In this document: piece after piece, positions 11,112 through 21,580 of the stretch
How positions within the stretch are numbered: the first letter of the stretch is position 1
How the letters are laid out: each line of letters begins with the position of its first letter
Origin: Kineobactrum salinum
GTDB lineage: Bacteria > Pseudomonadota > Gammaproteobacteria > Pseudomonadales > Halieaceae
DNA: 64,000 nt
Assembly (NCBI RefSeq): GCF_010669285.1
Contig: NZ_CP048711.1
Coordinates: 4,402,001-4,466,000, forward strand
Reading direction: 5' to 3'
Made by a program: the position numbers and the translations under genes
The notes under the pieces: generated by a model
Told to the model about the DNA's origin: nothing
The model's database searches: none
What the model saw: the letters and a program-made list of their open reading frames with translations, nothing else

Positions 11112-12065
11112 ATGAGTTGGATTGACAAGATCTTGCCATCCGGCGTGCGTAAGGAAGAGGGCGAAAAGCGCTCCAACGTACCTGAAGGGTTATGGAAGAA
11201 ATGCGTCAAGTGCGATGCGGTGCTGTATCGGCCGGATGTCGAGCGCAATGACGACGTCTGTCCCAAATGTGACCACCACATGCGCATCGGCGCCCGTCGC
11301 AGACTGGACATCTTCCTGGATGCAGATGGCCGCGAGGAAATCCTGGCCGAGATAGAACCGGTTGACCGGCTCAAGTTTCGCGACAAGAAGCGCTACCGGG
11401 ACCGGCTTTCGGCAGCGCAAAAAACAACCGGCGAAAAGGACGCGCTGGTGGCGATGCGGGGCCAACTGCAGGGCTTGCCAGTGGTCTGTGTGGCCTTCGA
11501 GTTTGCCTTTCACGGTGGCTCCATGGGTTATGCGGTCGGCGAGAAATTCACCCGGGCGGCACAGCTGGCGCTGCGGGAAGGCATTCCATTGGTCTGCTTC
11601 TCCGCCTCCGGTGGTGCCCGCATGCAGGAGGCGCTGATCTCGCTGATGCAGATGGCGAAGACCAGCGCCGTGATCGAGCGCATGAAGGTCGCCGGCATCC
11701 CCTATATTTCGGTGATGACCGACCCGATCTACGGTGGCGTGTCCGCGTCGCTGGCGCTGCTGGGCGACATCAATGTCGCCGAGCCTGACGCCCGCGCCGG
11801 CTTTGCCGGTCCCAACATCATCGAACAGACGATTCGCCAGAAGCTGCCCAAGGGTTTTCAGCGCAGTGAATTCCTGTTGGAGCATGGCGCTATCGACATG
11901 ATTGTGCACCGCAACGAGATGCGCGATACGCTGGCCCGCCTGCTGTCCAAAATGACCGGAGCGCTTGTGACCGGGGACCCCGAGCCGGAAGACGCCAGTG
12001 ATGACAGTGACCCCAGCGAAGAAGAGGAGCCAGTCGAATTCACCCCCGACGAACAGGATGACTGA
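11112..12065 (+). CDS. accD: Acetyl-CoA carboxylase carboxyltransferase, beta subunit
   Basis: With AccA transfers carboxyl from biotin to acetyl-CoA, the first step of fatty-acid synthesis. It is 317 residues. A four-cysteine zinc ribbon is visible at the N terminus ([10 protein letters not shown] then CPKCDHHM), followed by the crotonase-type domain with [20 protein letters not shown]. The start [11 protein letters not shown] at 11112 has GGGAG upstream; an ATG four codons earlier is less conserved. The acidic C-terminal tail after ~280 is typical. It overlaps folC by eight bases. Confidence 0.96.
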   Translation: MSWIDKILPSGVRKEEGEKRSNVPEGLWKKCVKCDAVLYRPDVERNDDVCPKCDHHMRIGARRRLDIFLDADGREEILAEIEPVDRLKFRDKKRYRDRLSAAQKTTGEKDALVAMRGQLQGLPVVCVAFEFAFHGGSMGYAVGEKFTRAAQLALREGIPLVCFSASGGARMQEALISLMQMAKTSAVIERMKVAGIPYISVMTDPIYGGVSASLALLGDINVAEPDARAGFAGPNIIEQTIRQKLPKGFQRSEFLLEHGAIDMIVHRNEMRDTLARLLSKMTGALVTGDPEPEDASDDSDPSEEEEPVEFTPDEQDD

Positions 12066-13344
12066 GCAGTCGCTCGCCGCCTGGCTGGCACGTCTCGAAA
12101 GCCTGCATCCCCGGGAGATAGAACTTGGCCTGGACAGGGTCTCGGAAGTGGCGCGCCGTCTGGAACTGCTGCCGGTGCAGGTGCCGGTAATAACTGTCGC
12201 GGGCACCAATGGCAAGGGCTCCACGGTGGCAGTACTGGAGGCGGTGACAGCTGAAATGGGCCATCGGGCAGGCGTTTACACATCACCTCATCTGCTGCGT
12301 TTCAATGAGCGAATCCGTATTGCCGGTGTCGAAGCCACGGACCTGGAAATAGTCAGCGCCCTGCAGGAAATCGATGCAGCCCGGACCGATATCTCACTGA
12401 CTTATTTTGAGTTTGCGACGCTCGCCGCGCTGCTGATCTTTCGCCAGCAGGCTGTGTCGATCATGGTACTGGAGGTAGGGCTGGGCGGGCGTCTGGATGC
12501 CGTCAATATCGTCGATGCCTCGGCGGCGGTGATCACCAGTATTGCCCTGGATCACCAGCAGTGGCTGGGCCACAGTGTGGATGCAATCGCCCGGGAAAAA
12601 GCGGGCATCCTGCGGCCGGGCAGGCCGGCGGTCATTGCCGAGCGCGTGCCGCCGGCGGCTCTGGTGGAGGCGGTGACCGCCAGCGGCGCCGATGCGCTGT
12701 GGCTGGGTCGGGAGTTTGACTGCCAGCTGCTGGAAGACGGCTGTGAGCTGCGTCTGGCGCTGCCGGGCGGCGGCAGTCGACGATTGCTGTTGAGCAACAA
12801 TCCGGCATTGCTGCCCGAGAATATCTGTGCTGCACTGCAAGTGCTGGCACTGCTGCAGCTGGACTGCGGCGAGCAGACGCTGCAGCGGGTGCTACCCGCG
12901 CTGCAGCCGCCGGGCCGCCGGCAGCGGTTGTGGATAGCGGAAGTGGAATATGTGCTGGACGTCGCCCACAATCCGGCGGCAGCTTATAAATTGCGAGAGC
13001 TTTTGAACTCAAGTCCTTGTAAAGGAAAGGAAATTTGTGTTTTCTCTGCAATGGCCGACAAGGACATTGCCGGCATGATCGAGGCTGTGTCCGGCCAGTT
13101 TGACGGCTGGTGCCTGGCGGACCAGCCGCAAAACGCACGCGCCGCCAAAGGCTCGGACATGGCGGCCATGCTGCGCCAGCGCGATCAGCAGATAATCAGC
13201 GTCAGCGCGGATTTGTCCGAGGCGTTGGATCGGGCCCGTTCGCTGCTCACAGCGGGCGACCGGCTGGTGGTGTTCGGATCGTTCCATACCGTGGCAGCGG
13301 CCCTGTCGTCGCTGGAACAGGATCGGGGAAGGGCTGACAGGTGA
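12058..13344 (+). CDS. folC: Bifunctional dihydrofolate/folylpolyglutamate synthase
   Basis: Adds glutamate to dihydropteroate and to reduced folates. It is 428 residues. The P-loop [15 protein letters not shown] and the Mur-ligase-type [15 protein letters not shown] are present, as is [14 protein letters not shown] in the C-terminal domain. The ATG at 12058 lies within the end of accD (ATGACTGA), the common accD-folC overlap. It ends overlapping dedD by four bases. Confidence 0.95.
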   Translation: MTEQSLAAWLARLESLHPREIELGLDRVSEVARRLELLPVQVPVITVAGTNGKGSTVAVLEAVTAEMGHRAGVYTSPHLLRFNERIRIAGVEATDLEIVSALQEIDAARTDISLTYFEFATLAALLIFRQQAVSIMVLEVGLGGRLDAVNIVDASAAVITSIALDHQQWLGHSVDAIAREKAGILRPGRPAVIAERVPPAALVEAVTASGADALWLGREFDCQLLEDGCELRLALPGGGSRRLLLSNNPALLPENICAALQVLALLQLDCGEQTLQRVLPALQPPGRRQRLWIAEVEYVLDVAHNPAAAYKLRELLNSSPCKGKEICVFSAMADKDIAGMIEAVSGQFDGWCLADQPQNARAAKGSDMAAMLRQRDQQIISVSADLSEALDRARSLLTAGDRLVVFGSFHTVAAALSSLEQDRGRADR

Positions 13345-13963
13345 ACGACATTCTCAAGCAACGCCTGGTGGGCGCGCTGATTCTGATTGCACTGGGGATC
13401 GTGTTCTGGCCCATTATTTTCGTGCAGCCCGAGTCCACCGTCATTGACGAAATTCAAATTCCGGCGCCGCCCCCGGTAGCGGATACGCCCGTGGCTCCTC
13501 CCGACACTGCGGGGCTGCGGGAGTCCCCCCCTTGCTTGCCGATGAAGAAGAGGCGGCACCGCCAGAGCCCGGGCTCCCCGCAACGGATGCCGCGGAGGTG
13601 CCGGAGCCCGGTGCCTTGGCGCAGCCACTGCCGGAGCGGGCGCCTGCGGGGGCGGCACCGCCCGCAGCCGGTGAGACCCGCAGCGAGGCGCCGGAGCAGG
13701 CGCGGCTCGACGACCAGGGTGTCCCGGTGGCGTGGATGCTGCAGGTGATCAGTGTCAGCAGCCTGGAAAAGGCAGAGTCCCTGCGCCAGCGTCTGCAGGA
13801 CATGGGGGAGAAAGCCTGGATCAAGTCGGTCACAGTAGATGGTAAGCTGCTGCACCGGGTCAACGTCGGACCCAAATTCGAGCGCGCCAGGCTCGAGGCA
13901 TTGCGCCCGCAGATCGACGAGGAGTTCGGTGTACAGTCACTGATCAAGCGGTATGTACCGTGA
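13341..13963 (+). CDS. dedD: DedD-like SPOR-domain cell-division protein, interrupted by one apparent frameshift
   Basis: Inner-membrane protein with one N-terminal helix (LVGALILIALGIVFWPIIF, residues ~9-27), a Pro/Ala/Glu linker and a C-terminal SPOR domain (WMLQVISVSSLEKAESLRQR to VQSLIKRYVP) that binds septal peptidoglycan. The helix and SPOR parts lie in different frames; one more C in the seven-C run at 13525-13531 joins them as ...RESPPLLADEEEA. Without that base the protein becomes Arg-rich and ends at 13748. The position after folC and before cvpA supports the assignment. Confidence 0.85.
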
Positions 13964-14051
13964 GGCGCGCCGCTCGCTTCAGTGTAGTGCCTTGCTCTGC
14001 TAGACTGCGCGCGCCGTGGGTCCGTGCGATGCGGGCGGGAGAATTGCGCTG

Positions 14052-14564
14052 ATGATAGACGGATTTACCTGGGTGGACTGGGCAATTGCCGTTATTGTCG
14101 TGCTGTCGACGCTGCTGAGCCTGTTGCGCGGGTTTACCCGGGAAGCCTTGTCTCTGGCGGGCTGGATCGCCGCCTTTGTGCTGGCCAACCTTTTTGCCAG
14201 CGAGCTGGCCACCCAGATGGCGGACCTGGTCAGCAACCTGACTGCCCGTTACATCGCCGCCTGGCTGGTGATCTTTGTGGCCATACTGCTGGTGGCCGGC
14301 CTGACGGGCATGTTGCTGGCGCAACTGGTGAAGGTCAGTGGTCTGGGTACCCTGGACCGTGTACTGGGTACGGTGTTCGGCTTCGCCCGCGGCGTGGTTA
14401 TCGTGCTGGTACTGGTGTTCCTGATCCGGGAATTGCTGCCACCGAGGGACCAGGTGTGGTTGCACCAGGCACAATTGATGCCCCAGGTTGATGCTCTGAT
14501 GAACTGGGTGCTGCAGTTGCTGGGAGGCTGGAGTACGGCCGCCCCCGCTGCTGTGCGGAGTTAA
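14052..14564 (+). CDS. cvpA: CvpA family membrane protein
   Basis: 170-residue protein with four predicted membrane helices, beginning [39 protein letters not shown] is the CvpA signature. The ATG at 14052 follows GGGAG; an in-frame ATG 12 codons earlier is rejected as non-conserved. The cvpA-purF pairing is general in gammaproteobacteria; the role in envelope homeostasis or colicin V production is known only from other species. Confidence 0.92.
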   Translation: MIDGFTWVDWAIAVIVVLSTLLSLLRGFTREALSLAGWIAAFVLANLFASELATQMADLVSNLTARYIAAWLVIFVAILLVAGLTGMLLAQLVKVSGLGTLDRVLGTVFGFARGVVIVLVLVFLIRELLPPRDQVWLHQAQLMPQVDALMNWVLQLLGGWSTAAPAAVRS

Positions 14565-14586
14565 GCGAAAGCGAGGAAAATGTGGC

Positions 14587-16110
14587 ATGTGCGGTCTGGT
14601 AGGAATGGTAGGCAAGGGCGATGTCGGCCCGGACATTTATGATGCGTTGACGGTATTGCAGCATCGCGGCCAGGATGCGGCCGGGATCATGACCTGCCGT
14701 GGCGGACGTTTCAATCAGCGCAAGAGCGAGGGCCTGGTGCGGGATGTGTTTCGTCAGGACCATATGGCGCGTCTCAAGGGCCCTATCGGTATCGGCCATG
14801 TGCGCTACCCGACGGCCGGCAGCTCCGGCCCGGCGCTGGCACAGCCATTTTATGTCAACTCCCCCTACGGCATTGCGCTGGCGCACAATGGCAATCTCAC
14901 CAATTCAGAACAGCTGGCCAGGGAACTGTTCCAGGATGACCTGCGCCACCTGAATACGGATTCGGATTCAGAAGTGTTGTTGAACGTGTTTGCCCACGAG
15001 ATGCAGACCCTGGGCAAACTCAGCCCTGGGCCGGACGACATCTTCCAGGCGATCACGGCGGTACACCGGCGCTGCCGCGGCGGCTATGCAGCCGTCGCAT
15101 TGCTGGTCGACTATGGCGTGGTCGGCTTTCGCGACCCGTTCGGGATCAGGCCACTGGTAATAGGGGTACGCGACACCGCCGCCGGTGAAGAGCATATGCT
15201 CGCCTCCGAGAGTGTTGCCCTGGACGTCCTCGGTTTTCGTCTGCTCGGTGACGTGGCCCCCGGTGAGGCCGTGTTCATCGACAGCAAGGGTGCGCTGCAC
15301 CGGCGCCAGTGTGCCAGCAACCCGCAGCTGTGCCCCTGTATTTTCGAACACGTGTACTTCGCCCGGCCGGACTCGCTGATGGACGGCATCTCGGTCTACA
15401 AGACGCGCATGCGTCAGGGTGAGACGCTGGCGCGCAAGATCCTGCGCGAACGGCCGCAGCACGATATCGATGTGGTGATCGCGATCCCCGACACCAGCCG
15501 GATTGCCGGCCAGTCGCTGGCGTCCGCGTTGGACATCAAGTTTCGCGAAGGCTTCATGAAGAACCGCTACATCGGCCGCACCTTCATCATGCCGGGCCAA
15601 AGCCAGCGCAAGCGATCCGTGCGCCAGAAACTTAACGCCGTGCCGTTGGAGTTTGAGGGCAAGAACGTGATGTTGGTGGATGACTCGATCGTCCGCGGCA
15701 CCACCTGCCGCCAGATAATTCAGATGGCGCGCGACGCCGGTGCCAGGAAAGTGTATTTTGCCTCGGCCGCGCCGCCAGTGCGCTACCCCAACGTCTACGG
15801 CATTGATATGCCCTCGGCAGAAGAATTGATTGCCCACGGTCGCACGGTGGAAGAGGTCTGTGAGCTGATCGGCGCGGACTGGCTGATCTACCAGGATCTG
15901 GAAGACCTGATTGAATGTTCCCGCGAAGGAAACAAAGAGGCCGAGGGCTTCGATTGTTCAGTATTCAACGGCGAGTATCTGACCGGCGATGTTGACCGCG
16001 CCTATCTTGACCGCATTGAAGCCTTGCGCAACGATGATGCCCAGAGCCTCAGTCGGACCACTATGCTAGCAGAGGGGGCGGTAGTCGGTTTGCATAACGA
16101 CGCCAGTTGA
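14587..16110 (+). CDS. purF: Amidophosphoribosyltransferase
   Basis: First committed step of purine synthesis, using glutamine and PRPP. It is 507 residues. After removal of Met the catalytic Cys is residue 1 (MCGLVGMVG). HRGQDAAGI and the glutaminase region [19 protein letters not shown] are clear, and the PRPP loop is [17 protein letters not shown]. It sits 22 bases after cvpA and 4 bases before metZ. Confidence 0.97.
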   Translation: MCGLVGMVGKGDVGPDIYDALTVLQHRGQDAAGIMTCRGGRFNQRKSEGLVRDVFRQDHMARLKGPIGIGHVRYPTAGSSGPALAQPFYVNSPYGIALAHNGNLTNSEQLARELFQDDLRHLNTDSDSEVLLNVFAHEMQTLGKLSPGPDDIFQAITAVHRRCRGGYAAVALLVDYGVVGFRDPFGIRPLVIGVRDTAAGEEHMLASESVALDVLGFRLLGDVAPGEAVFIDSKGALHRRQCASNPQLCPCIFEHVYFARPDSLMDGISVYKTRMRQGETLARKILRERPQHDIDVVIAIPDTSRIAGQSLASALDIKFREGFMKNRYIGRTFIMPGQSQRKRSVRQKLNAVPLEFEGKNVMLVDDSIVRGTTCRQIIQMARDAGARKVYFASAAPPVRYPNVYGIDMPSAEELIAHGRTVEEVCELIGADWLIYQDLEDLIECSREGNKEAEGFDCSVFNGEYLTGDVDRAYLDRIEALRNDDAQSLSRTTMLAEGAVVGLHNDAS

Positions 16111-16114
16111 AACC

Positions 16115-17317
16115 ATGAGCGAAGACCAGTACCCAGACCCCCTGGACGGGGCGCAGTTGGACACCCTGGCGATCCGTGCGGGCATCGCCCGCAGCGGCGA
16201 GGGCGAGCACTCGGAACCTATTTTTGCCACCTCGAGCTATGTGTTCGATTCGGCCGCGGATGCTGCCGCCCGCTTTGCCGGCGAGCAGCCCGGCAATGTC
16301 TATTCGCGCTACACCAACCCCACAGTGCGGACCTTCGAGCAGCGGATTGCCGCACTGGAAGGTGGCGAGATGGCCGTGGGCACCGCATCCGGCATGGCCG
16401 CCATCCTCAGTACCTGCATGGCCCTGCTGAAGGCTGGCGACCATGTGCTGTGCTCGCGCGACGTATTCGGTACCACCACCAACCTGTTCGCCCGCTACCT
16501 GGGCAAGTTCGGTGTACAGGTAGATTTCGTCCCGCTGCTGGCGCTGAACCAGTGGCGCGCCGGAGTGCGACCGGAAACCGCACTGCTGTTCGTGGAGACG
16601 CCGTCCAATCCGCTGTGTGAAGTCGCCGACCTGTCGGCCCTGGCCACGATCGCCCATGACGCCGGTGCCCTGCTGGTCGTCGACAACTGCTTCTGTACCC
16701 CGGCCCTGCAGCGCCCGCTGGCGCTGGGGGCGGATATCGTGATCCATTCCGCCACCAAATACCTGGATGGCCAGGGCCGCTGTGTCGGTGGCGCGGTAGT
16801 GGGCGCGGCCGAGCAGATGACGGAAGTACTCACCTTCCTGCGCACCTGCGGTCCCACCATGAGCGCGTTCAACGCCTGGGTGTTCCTGAAGGGCCTGGAA
16901 ACCCTGCGCCTGAGGATGGAGGCCCACAGCCACACTGCGCTGGAACTGGCGCTGTGGCTGCAACAACAACCGCAGGTACAGCGCGTCTACTACGCCGGCC
17001 TGCCCGACCATCCCGGCCACGAACTGGCCGCGCGCCAGCAAAGCGCCTTCGGCGGCGTTTTATCATTCGAGGTCCGTGGCGGGCGCGAACAGGCCTGGCG
17101 CTTTATCGACGCGACCCGCATCATCTCGCTCACCGCCAACCTGGGCGATGCCAAATCCACGATCGTGCATCCCGCCACCACCACCCACGGCCGCCTCAGC
17201 CCCGAACAGCGCGCCGCGGCAGGCATCGGCGACAACCTGATCCGGGTAGCGGTGGGGCTGGAACATCCGGACGACCTGCGGACCGATCTGCAGCGGGGCC
17301 TGGACGCAACCGTCTGA
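16115..17317 (+). CDS. metZ: O-succinylhomoserine sulfhydrylase
   Basis: PLP enzyme making homocysteine from O-succinylhomoserine and sulfide. It is 400 residues of the Cys/Met-metabolism family. YSRYTNPTVRTFEQRIAALE and the PLP lysine in IHSATKYLDGQGRCVGG, whose DGQGR tail distinguishes MetZ from MetB, are visible. The purF-metZ adjacency is the Pseudomonas arrangement. It begins four bases after purF, with a weak ribosome site. Confidence 0.94.
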   Translation: MSEDQYPDPLDGAQLDTLAIRAGIARSGEGEHSEPIFATSSYVFDSAADAAARFAGEQPGNVYSRYTNPTVRTFEQRIAALEGGEMAVGTASGMAAILSTCMALLKAGDHVLCSRDVFGTTTNLFARYLGKFGVQVDFVPLLALNQWRAGVRPETALLFVETPSNPLCEVADLSALATIAHDAGALLVVDNCFCTPALQRPLALGADIVIHSATKYLDGQGRCVGGAVVGAAEQMTEVLTFLRTCGPTMSAFNAWVFLKGLETLRLRMEAHSHTALELALWLQQQPQVQRVYYAGLPDHPGHELAARQQSAFGGVLSFEVRGGREQAWRFIDATRIISLTANLGDAKSTIVHPATTTHGRLSPEQRAAAGIGDNLIRVAVGLEHPDDLRTDLQRGLDATV

Positions 17318-17384
17318 TTGTGTCTGGCACCCGAATCGCACTGCCCCGGACAGACTCGGGGCGGGCTCGGTGCGAGGGCGCTGC

Positions 17385-17516
17385 TTCCGGAGAGCGCTTT
17401 CGAGACCGTTTGCCGCATGGATGCGGCAACCGAGCCCCCACGGATGGGTTCAGAGCCTGCCCCACGAGCGTAGCGAGTGCTTTGGGCACGGCGTGTCTCG
17501 AAAGCGCTCTCCGGAA
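17385..17516 (+). repeat. Palindromic core-and-stem repeat, copy R1 (with an internal insertion)
   Basis: A 22-bp perfect outer stem (17385-17406 pairs with 17495-17516) ends in CGAGAC/GTCTCG at the core. The core carries the inner hairpin TGCCGCATGGATGCGGCA and a CCCA...GGATGGG element, as in the other four copies, but has a ~30-base insertion after GGATGGGTTCA (about 17453-17483). A 39-base tail at 17521-17559 matches the tail of copy R2 at 24383-24421. It fills the metZ-moxR gap; no gene lies here. Confidence 0.85.
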
Positions 17517-17616
17517 ACAGTGACCGGATCACAGGCACCCAATCGCTAAAGCAAGTACCATCCCTTTGGCACCCCAACATTGTCCTGGCACGAAGCGAGC
17601 ATCGGAGCGAAGACAT

Positions 17617-18546
17617 ATGGACATACAGGCTGCAATCGAAGACGCCGTCGCCGAAGTGGGCAAGGTCCTGCTGGGCAAGGACGTACAGGTCAGGCTCGCG
17701 CTGTGCTGCCTGTTCTCCCGCGGGCATCTGCTGATCGAGGACCTGCCCGGCATGGGCAAGACCACACTGTCCCACGCACTGGCCCAGGTACTCGGGCTGA
17801 GCTACAAGCGAGTCCAGTTCACCAGTGACCTGCTGCCGGCCGATATCCTCGGCGTGTCGATCTACAACCGCAACGATGCCAGTTTCAGCTTTCATCCCGG
17901 CCCGATTTTCACCCAGCTGCTGCTGGCGGACGAAATCAACCGCGCCACGCCGCGGACCCAGAGCGCCCTGCTCGAAGCGATGGCGGAAGGGCAGGTGACG
18001 ATAGAGGGTGAGACCCGGGCGCTGCCGCAACCGTTTTTTGTGATCGCCACCCAGAACCCCGTACACCAGGCCGGCACCTATCCGCTGCCCGAGAGCCAGC
18101 TGGACCGCTTCCTGATGCGGCTGCAGCTGGGCTATCCCGACCCGCAGGCAGAGCGGCAGATGCTGCTTGGCAAGCATGCCGGCAACGGCGTTACTGCCGG
18201 GCTGCGCCAGTGCATTGATTCCGTCCAGTTGGAGCAGATCCGGGCGGCCGCGGCGGCGGTCCATACCTCTGACAATCTGCTGGATTACCTGCAGCGGCTG
18301 GTGGCCTATTCCCGCCAGACCGGCGAATTCGCGGTGGGACTGTCGCCGCGGGGAGCGCTGGCGCTGCTGGATTGCGCCTGTACCTGGGCCTTTATGAATG
18401 GACGCAGTCATGTTGTGCCAGAAGACCTGCAGGCGGTGTTACCCGCGGTGGCGGCCCACCGGGTGGTGCCCAGTGGCGACTATGCCGGCGATGGCCAGGC
18501 ACTGGTGGAACTGCTGGCGCGCAACGTCGACGTGATCCGTCCCTGA
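17617..18546 (+). CDS. MoxR-type AAA+ ATPase
   Basis: Chaperone-like ATPase of the MoxR/RavA class, 309 residues. Walker A is EDLPGMGKTTLSHAL, Walker B LLLADEINRA, and FVIATQNPVHQAGTYPLPE is the family sensor block. The ATG at 17617 (MDIQAAIEDAVAEVGKVLLG) has GGAG upstream. It is the first gene of a moxR-DUF58-transglutaminase operon, seen in many proteobacteria; the molecular client is unknown. Confidence 0.92.
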   Translation: MDIQAAIEDAVAEVGKVLLGKDVQVRLALCCLFSRGHLLIEDLPGMGKTTLSHALAQVLGLSYKRVQFTSDLLPADILGVSIYNRNDASFSFHPGPIFTQLLLADEINRATPRTQSALLEAMAEGQVTIEGETRALPQPFFVIATQNPVHQAGTYPLPESQLDRFLMRLQLGYPDPQAERQMLLGKHAGNGVTAGLRQCIDSVQLEQIRAAAAAVHTSDNLLDYLQRLVAYSRQTGEFAVGLSPRGALALLDCACTWAFMNGRSHVVPEDLQAVLPAVAAHRVVPSGDYAGDGQALVELLARNVDVIRP

Positions 18547-18581
18547 CGCGGCTGCAGATCGTGGCACTGGTGCGGGACCGG

Positions 18582-19552
18582 ATGGAGGCAGTCGCACGCC
18601 GTTTGCGGGGCCGCTTCGGGAACTGGGTTACGCGCCGGATTCCGCCGGCGCGATCGGTGACGCTTGACCAGCGCCGCATTTTCATCCTGCCCTCCCGGGC
18701 AGGCCTGTTCTTCGGCCTGCTGGTAATATTGATCCTGCTTACCGCAATCAACTACCAGAACAACATGAGCTATGCGCTGGCGTTTTTGCTGGCGACGCTG
18801 TTCGTGGTGGGAGTGCTGCACAGCTATGCCAACCTGTCTGGCCTGAGGCTGCACGGGGTGGCGGCGAGCACGGTTTTTCCCGGCCAGCAAAGTGAGTTCG
18901 TCCTGCGCCTGGAGCGGGGCCGGCGGCAGCAGCACTACGCCCTGCGGCTGGCGTGGCCGGACAGCGGCGACGCCGTGGTCAACCTGGTGGATCGCGACAC
19001 TGCCGAGCTCCGCTTGTATCTGCCGGTGGGTGGCCGTGGCTGGTATCACCCGGGCCGCCTGCTGCTGGAATCCACCTACCCGTTGGGTTTACTGCGCTGT
19101 TGGACCTGGGTCGACCTGGACCTGCGGGCGCTGGTCTACCCGCGGCCACTGAGCTCCGGGGAGCTGCCGGGAGTGGCCGGTGACCGGCCCGAGGGTGCGG
19201 CGATTCCGGTGGTGGGCAGTGATGATTTCTACGGCTTTCGCGAATACCGGCCCGGGGATTCGCTGCGACAGGTCCACTGGAAGGGGCTGGCCAAGGGTCA
19301 GGGGCTGCAGAGCAAGCACTACGTCGGCTATGCCGATCGCAGCCTGTGGCTGGACTGGGAGCTGTTTTCCGGCCTGCCCACCGAACAGCGCCTGTCGCAC
19401 CTTTGTTACTGGGCTCTCGCCTTCGAGCGGGCCCAGGAGGACTACGGTCTGCGGCTGCCGGGCCTGACGCTGGCCCCGCCAGCGGTGAGCACCAGCTGGA
19501 CCGGGTGTTGAGCGCACTGGCACTGTATGGCAAAGGGGAGGGGGCCCGATGA
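18582..19552 (+). CDS. DUF58 domain protein, interrupted by one apparent frameshift
   Basis: Two adjacent N-terminal membrane helices (LFFGLLVILILLTAINYQ and ALAFLLATLFVVGVLHSYA), then the DUF58 domain with FYGFREYRPGDSLRQVHWKG, the family signature. The last ~25 codons (...PASGEHQLDRVL...) are in another frame; one C appears missing from CCCC at 19474-19477, otherwise the frame ends at 19513. With the base restored the stop overlaps the next ATG (ATGA), as expected of this operon. Start: ATG 18582 is chosen, with GTG 18561 as the alternative. Confidence 0.85.
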
Positions 19553-21558
19553 AGATCGCGACAGCCGCGAGGATAGTGCCGCGCAATGCGCTGGTGTGGA
19601 TCATCATCAGCCAGTTTGCGCTGCTGGCTCCCCACCTTGGCCGGTTGCCGCTGTGGGTCGTCCTGGTCTACCTGTTCGCGGCTGGCTGGCGCATCATGGT
19701 GTACCAGGGGCGCTGGTCCTTTCCGGGCCGCTGGGTGAAGCTGGGGCTGATCGCTGCCGGTTTCGCCGCGATCTGGCTCAGCTACGGCAATCTGCTGGGC
19801 CTGGAGCCCACAGTGGCATTGCTGCTGACCGCGTTTGCGCTGAAGCTGCTGGAGCTGATCCGGCGCAAGGATGCCTATGTGCTTATTTTCCTGGGCTACT
19901 TTATCTGCGTCACCGGTTTCCTGTTCACCCAGCATCTGCTGCTGGTGCTGTACTCGATGCTGGACATCCTGTTGCTGACCACCGCGCTGGTCGCGCTGCA
20001 CCAGCCCGGCGAGCACCGTTTCCGGCTGGCCACGGTGCGGCTGCCGGCGGTCATGCTGGCGCAGGCCTTACCGTTGATGCTGGTGCTGTTTTTCCTGTTC
20101 CCGCGCCTGGGCCCGCTGTGGACGGTGCCGGTCAAGAGCCACGCCGCCAGGACCGGCGTCAGCGACTTCATGCAGCCGGGGGATATCTCCAGCCTGAGCC
20201 AGTCCGACGAGGTTGCGTTCCGGGTCCAGTTCGATGGGGATATCCCGCCACGCTCGGAACTGTATTGGCGGGGCCTGGTATTCAGTGTGCTGGAGAACGG
20301 TGCCTGGCGCAGCCTGAAATATGCGGATATACCGGCGCGGGAGTGGCGGGCGCGGCGGCAGGAGCCGGTGGGCGAGCCCCTGCGCTACAGCGTGTTGATG
20401 ATGCCCACGCAGCAGAACTGGCTGTACAGCCTGCGTTATGCTCAATCGGCTCAGCGCAGCGTGATGGCGAGCGCGGACTTCCGCCTTTATTCACCAGTCG
20501 AGATCGAAGACCAGTTGCTGTACCGAGCTACCAGCTGGCCGCGGACTCCACTGGAACTGGAGTTGTCTGCCTGGCGCCGGCGCACGGAGCTGGCCTTGCC
20601 GGCTGCCGGCAACCCGGCCACGCTGGCGCTGGCCCGGCAACTGCGGGCTGCCAGTGACAGCGATGCGGACTATGTGACGGCCGTGCTCGACCACTTCAAC
20701 CGCGAACCCTTTGTCTACACATTGCAGCCGCCGTTGCTGGGCGAAGATCCGATGGATCAATTCCTGTTCCGGACCCGGCGCGGTTTCTGTGAGCACTATG
20801 CCTTCGCCTTTACGCTGATGATGCGGGCGGCGGGGGTGCCCGCCAGGGTGGTGGCCGGCTATCAGGGCGGCGAGATCAATCCCGTCAACGGCACGGTCAT
20901 CGTGCACCAGTTCGATGCCCATGCCTGGGCCGAGGTCTGGTTGCCGGGTGAGGGCTGGCGGCGGGTGGATCCCACCGCGGCGGTGGCCCCCGAGCGCATC
21001 GAGCTGGGACTGGAGCAGGCGCTGGCTGGCGAGGGCAGTTTCCTGGCGGATTCGCCACTGTCACCGCTGCGCTACCGCGGGATCAACTGGATCAACATGG
21101 CGCGCTTGCGCTACGACGCGCTGACCTATCGCTGGCAGAGCTGGGTGGTGGGCTTCGACAGCCAGCAACAGTATCAGTTGCTGGAGGACGTATTCGGGGA
21201 TATCCGGCCGCGCGTATTCATCGCGGTGCTGTTCGCGAGTGCGCTGGTGGTGCTGCTGCCGGTCGCCTGGCTGCTGCTGGGCCGGCGCCAGCGGCACAGC
21301 CTGGATCCGGCGACGAAACTGTATCTGGCGTTCTGCGTACGGCTGGCGGCGCGGGGTATCGTCCGTGCCGCCGGCGAGGCCCCGGCCGACTTCGCCCGCC
21401 GGGCCGCTCTGGAGCAGCCGGCGCTGGCGCCGTGGCTGCGGCAATTTACCCACGAATTCAACCAGCTGGCCTATGCCGATCGGGAGCAGGACGAGGCCCG
21501 GCGCCAGCAATTGCTGGCGCGCCTGCGCTCGCTGCTGCGGCAGCCGCCGCCGGCATGA
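19549..21558 (+). CDS. DUF3488/transglutaminase-like membrane protein (TgpA type)
   Basis: 669 residues: about five N-terminal helices (DUF3488), a periplasmic transglutaminase-like domain with catalytic Cys in TRRGFCEHYAFAFTLMMRAAG, His in HQFDAHAWAEVWLPG and Asp in GWRRVDPTAAV, one further helix (VFIAVLFASALVVLLPVAWLLL), and a C-terminal DUF4129-like cytoplasmic tail. Pseudomonas TgpA is essential there. It overlaps DUF58 by four bases and ends the operon, facing the minus-strand QEGLA gene. Confidence 0.92.
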   Translation: MKIATAARIVPRNALVWIIISQFALLAPHLGRLPLWVVLVYLFAAGWRIMVYQGRWSFPGRWVKLGLIAAGFAAIWLSYGNLLGLEPTVALLLTAFALKLLELIRRKDAYVLIFLGYFICVTGFLFTQHLLLVLYSMLDILLLTTALVALHQPGEHRFRLATVRLPAVMLAQALPLMLVLFFLFPRLGPLWTVPVKSHAARTGVSDFMQPGDISSLSQSDEVAFRVQFDGDIPPRSELYWRGLVFSVLENGAWRSLKYADIPAREWRARRQEPVGEPLRYSVLMMPTQQNWLYSLRYAQSAQRSVMASADFRLYSPVEIEDQLLYRATSWPRTPLELELSAWRRRTELALPAAGNPATLALARQLRAASDSDADYVTAVLDHFNREPFVYTLQPPLLGEDPMDQFLFRTRRGFCEHYAFAFTLMMRAAGVPARVVAGYQGGEINPVNGTVIVHQFDAHAWAEVWLPGEGWRRVDPTAAVAPERIELGLEQALAGEGSFLADSPLSPLRYRGINWINMARLRYDALTYRWQSWVVGFDSQQQYQLLEDVFGDIRPRVFIAVLFASALVVLLPVAWLLLGRRQRHSLDPATKLYLAFCVRLAARGIVRAAGEAPADFARRAALEQPALAPWLRQFTHEFNQLAYADREQDEARRQQLLARLRSLLRQPPPA

Positions 21559-21580
21559 AGAGCGCGTTGCGGGCAGGTTG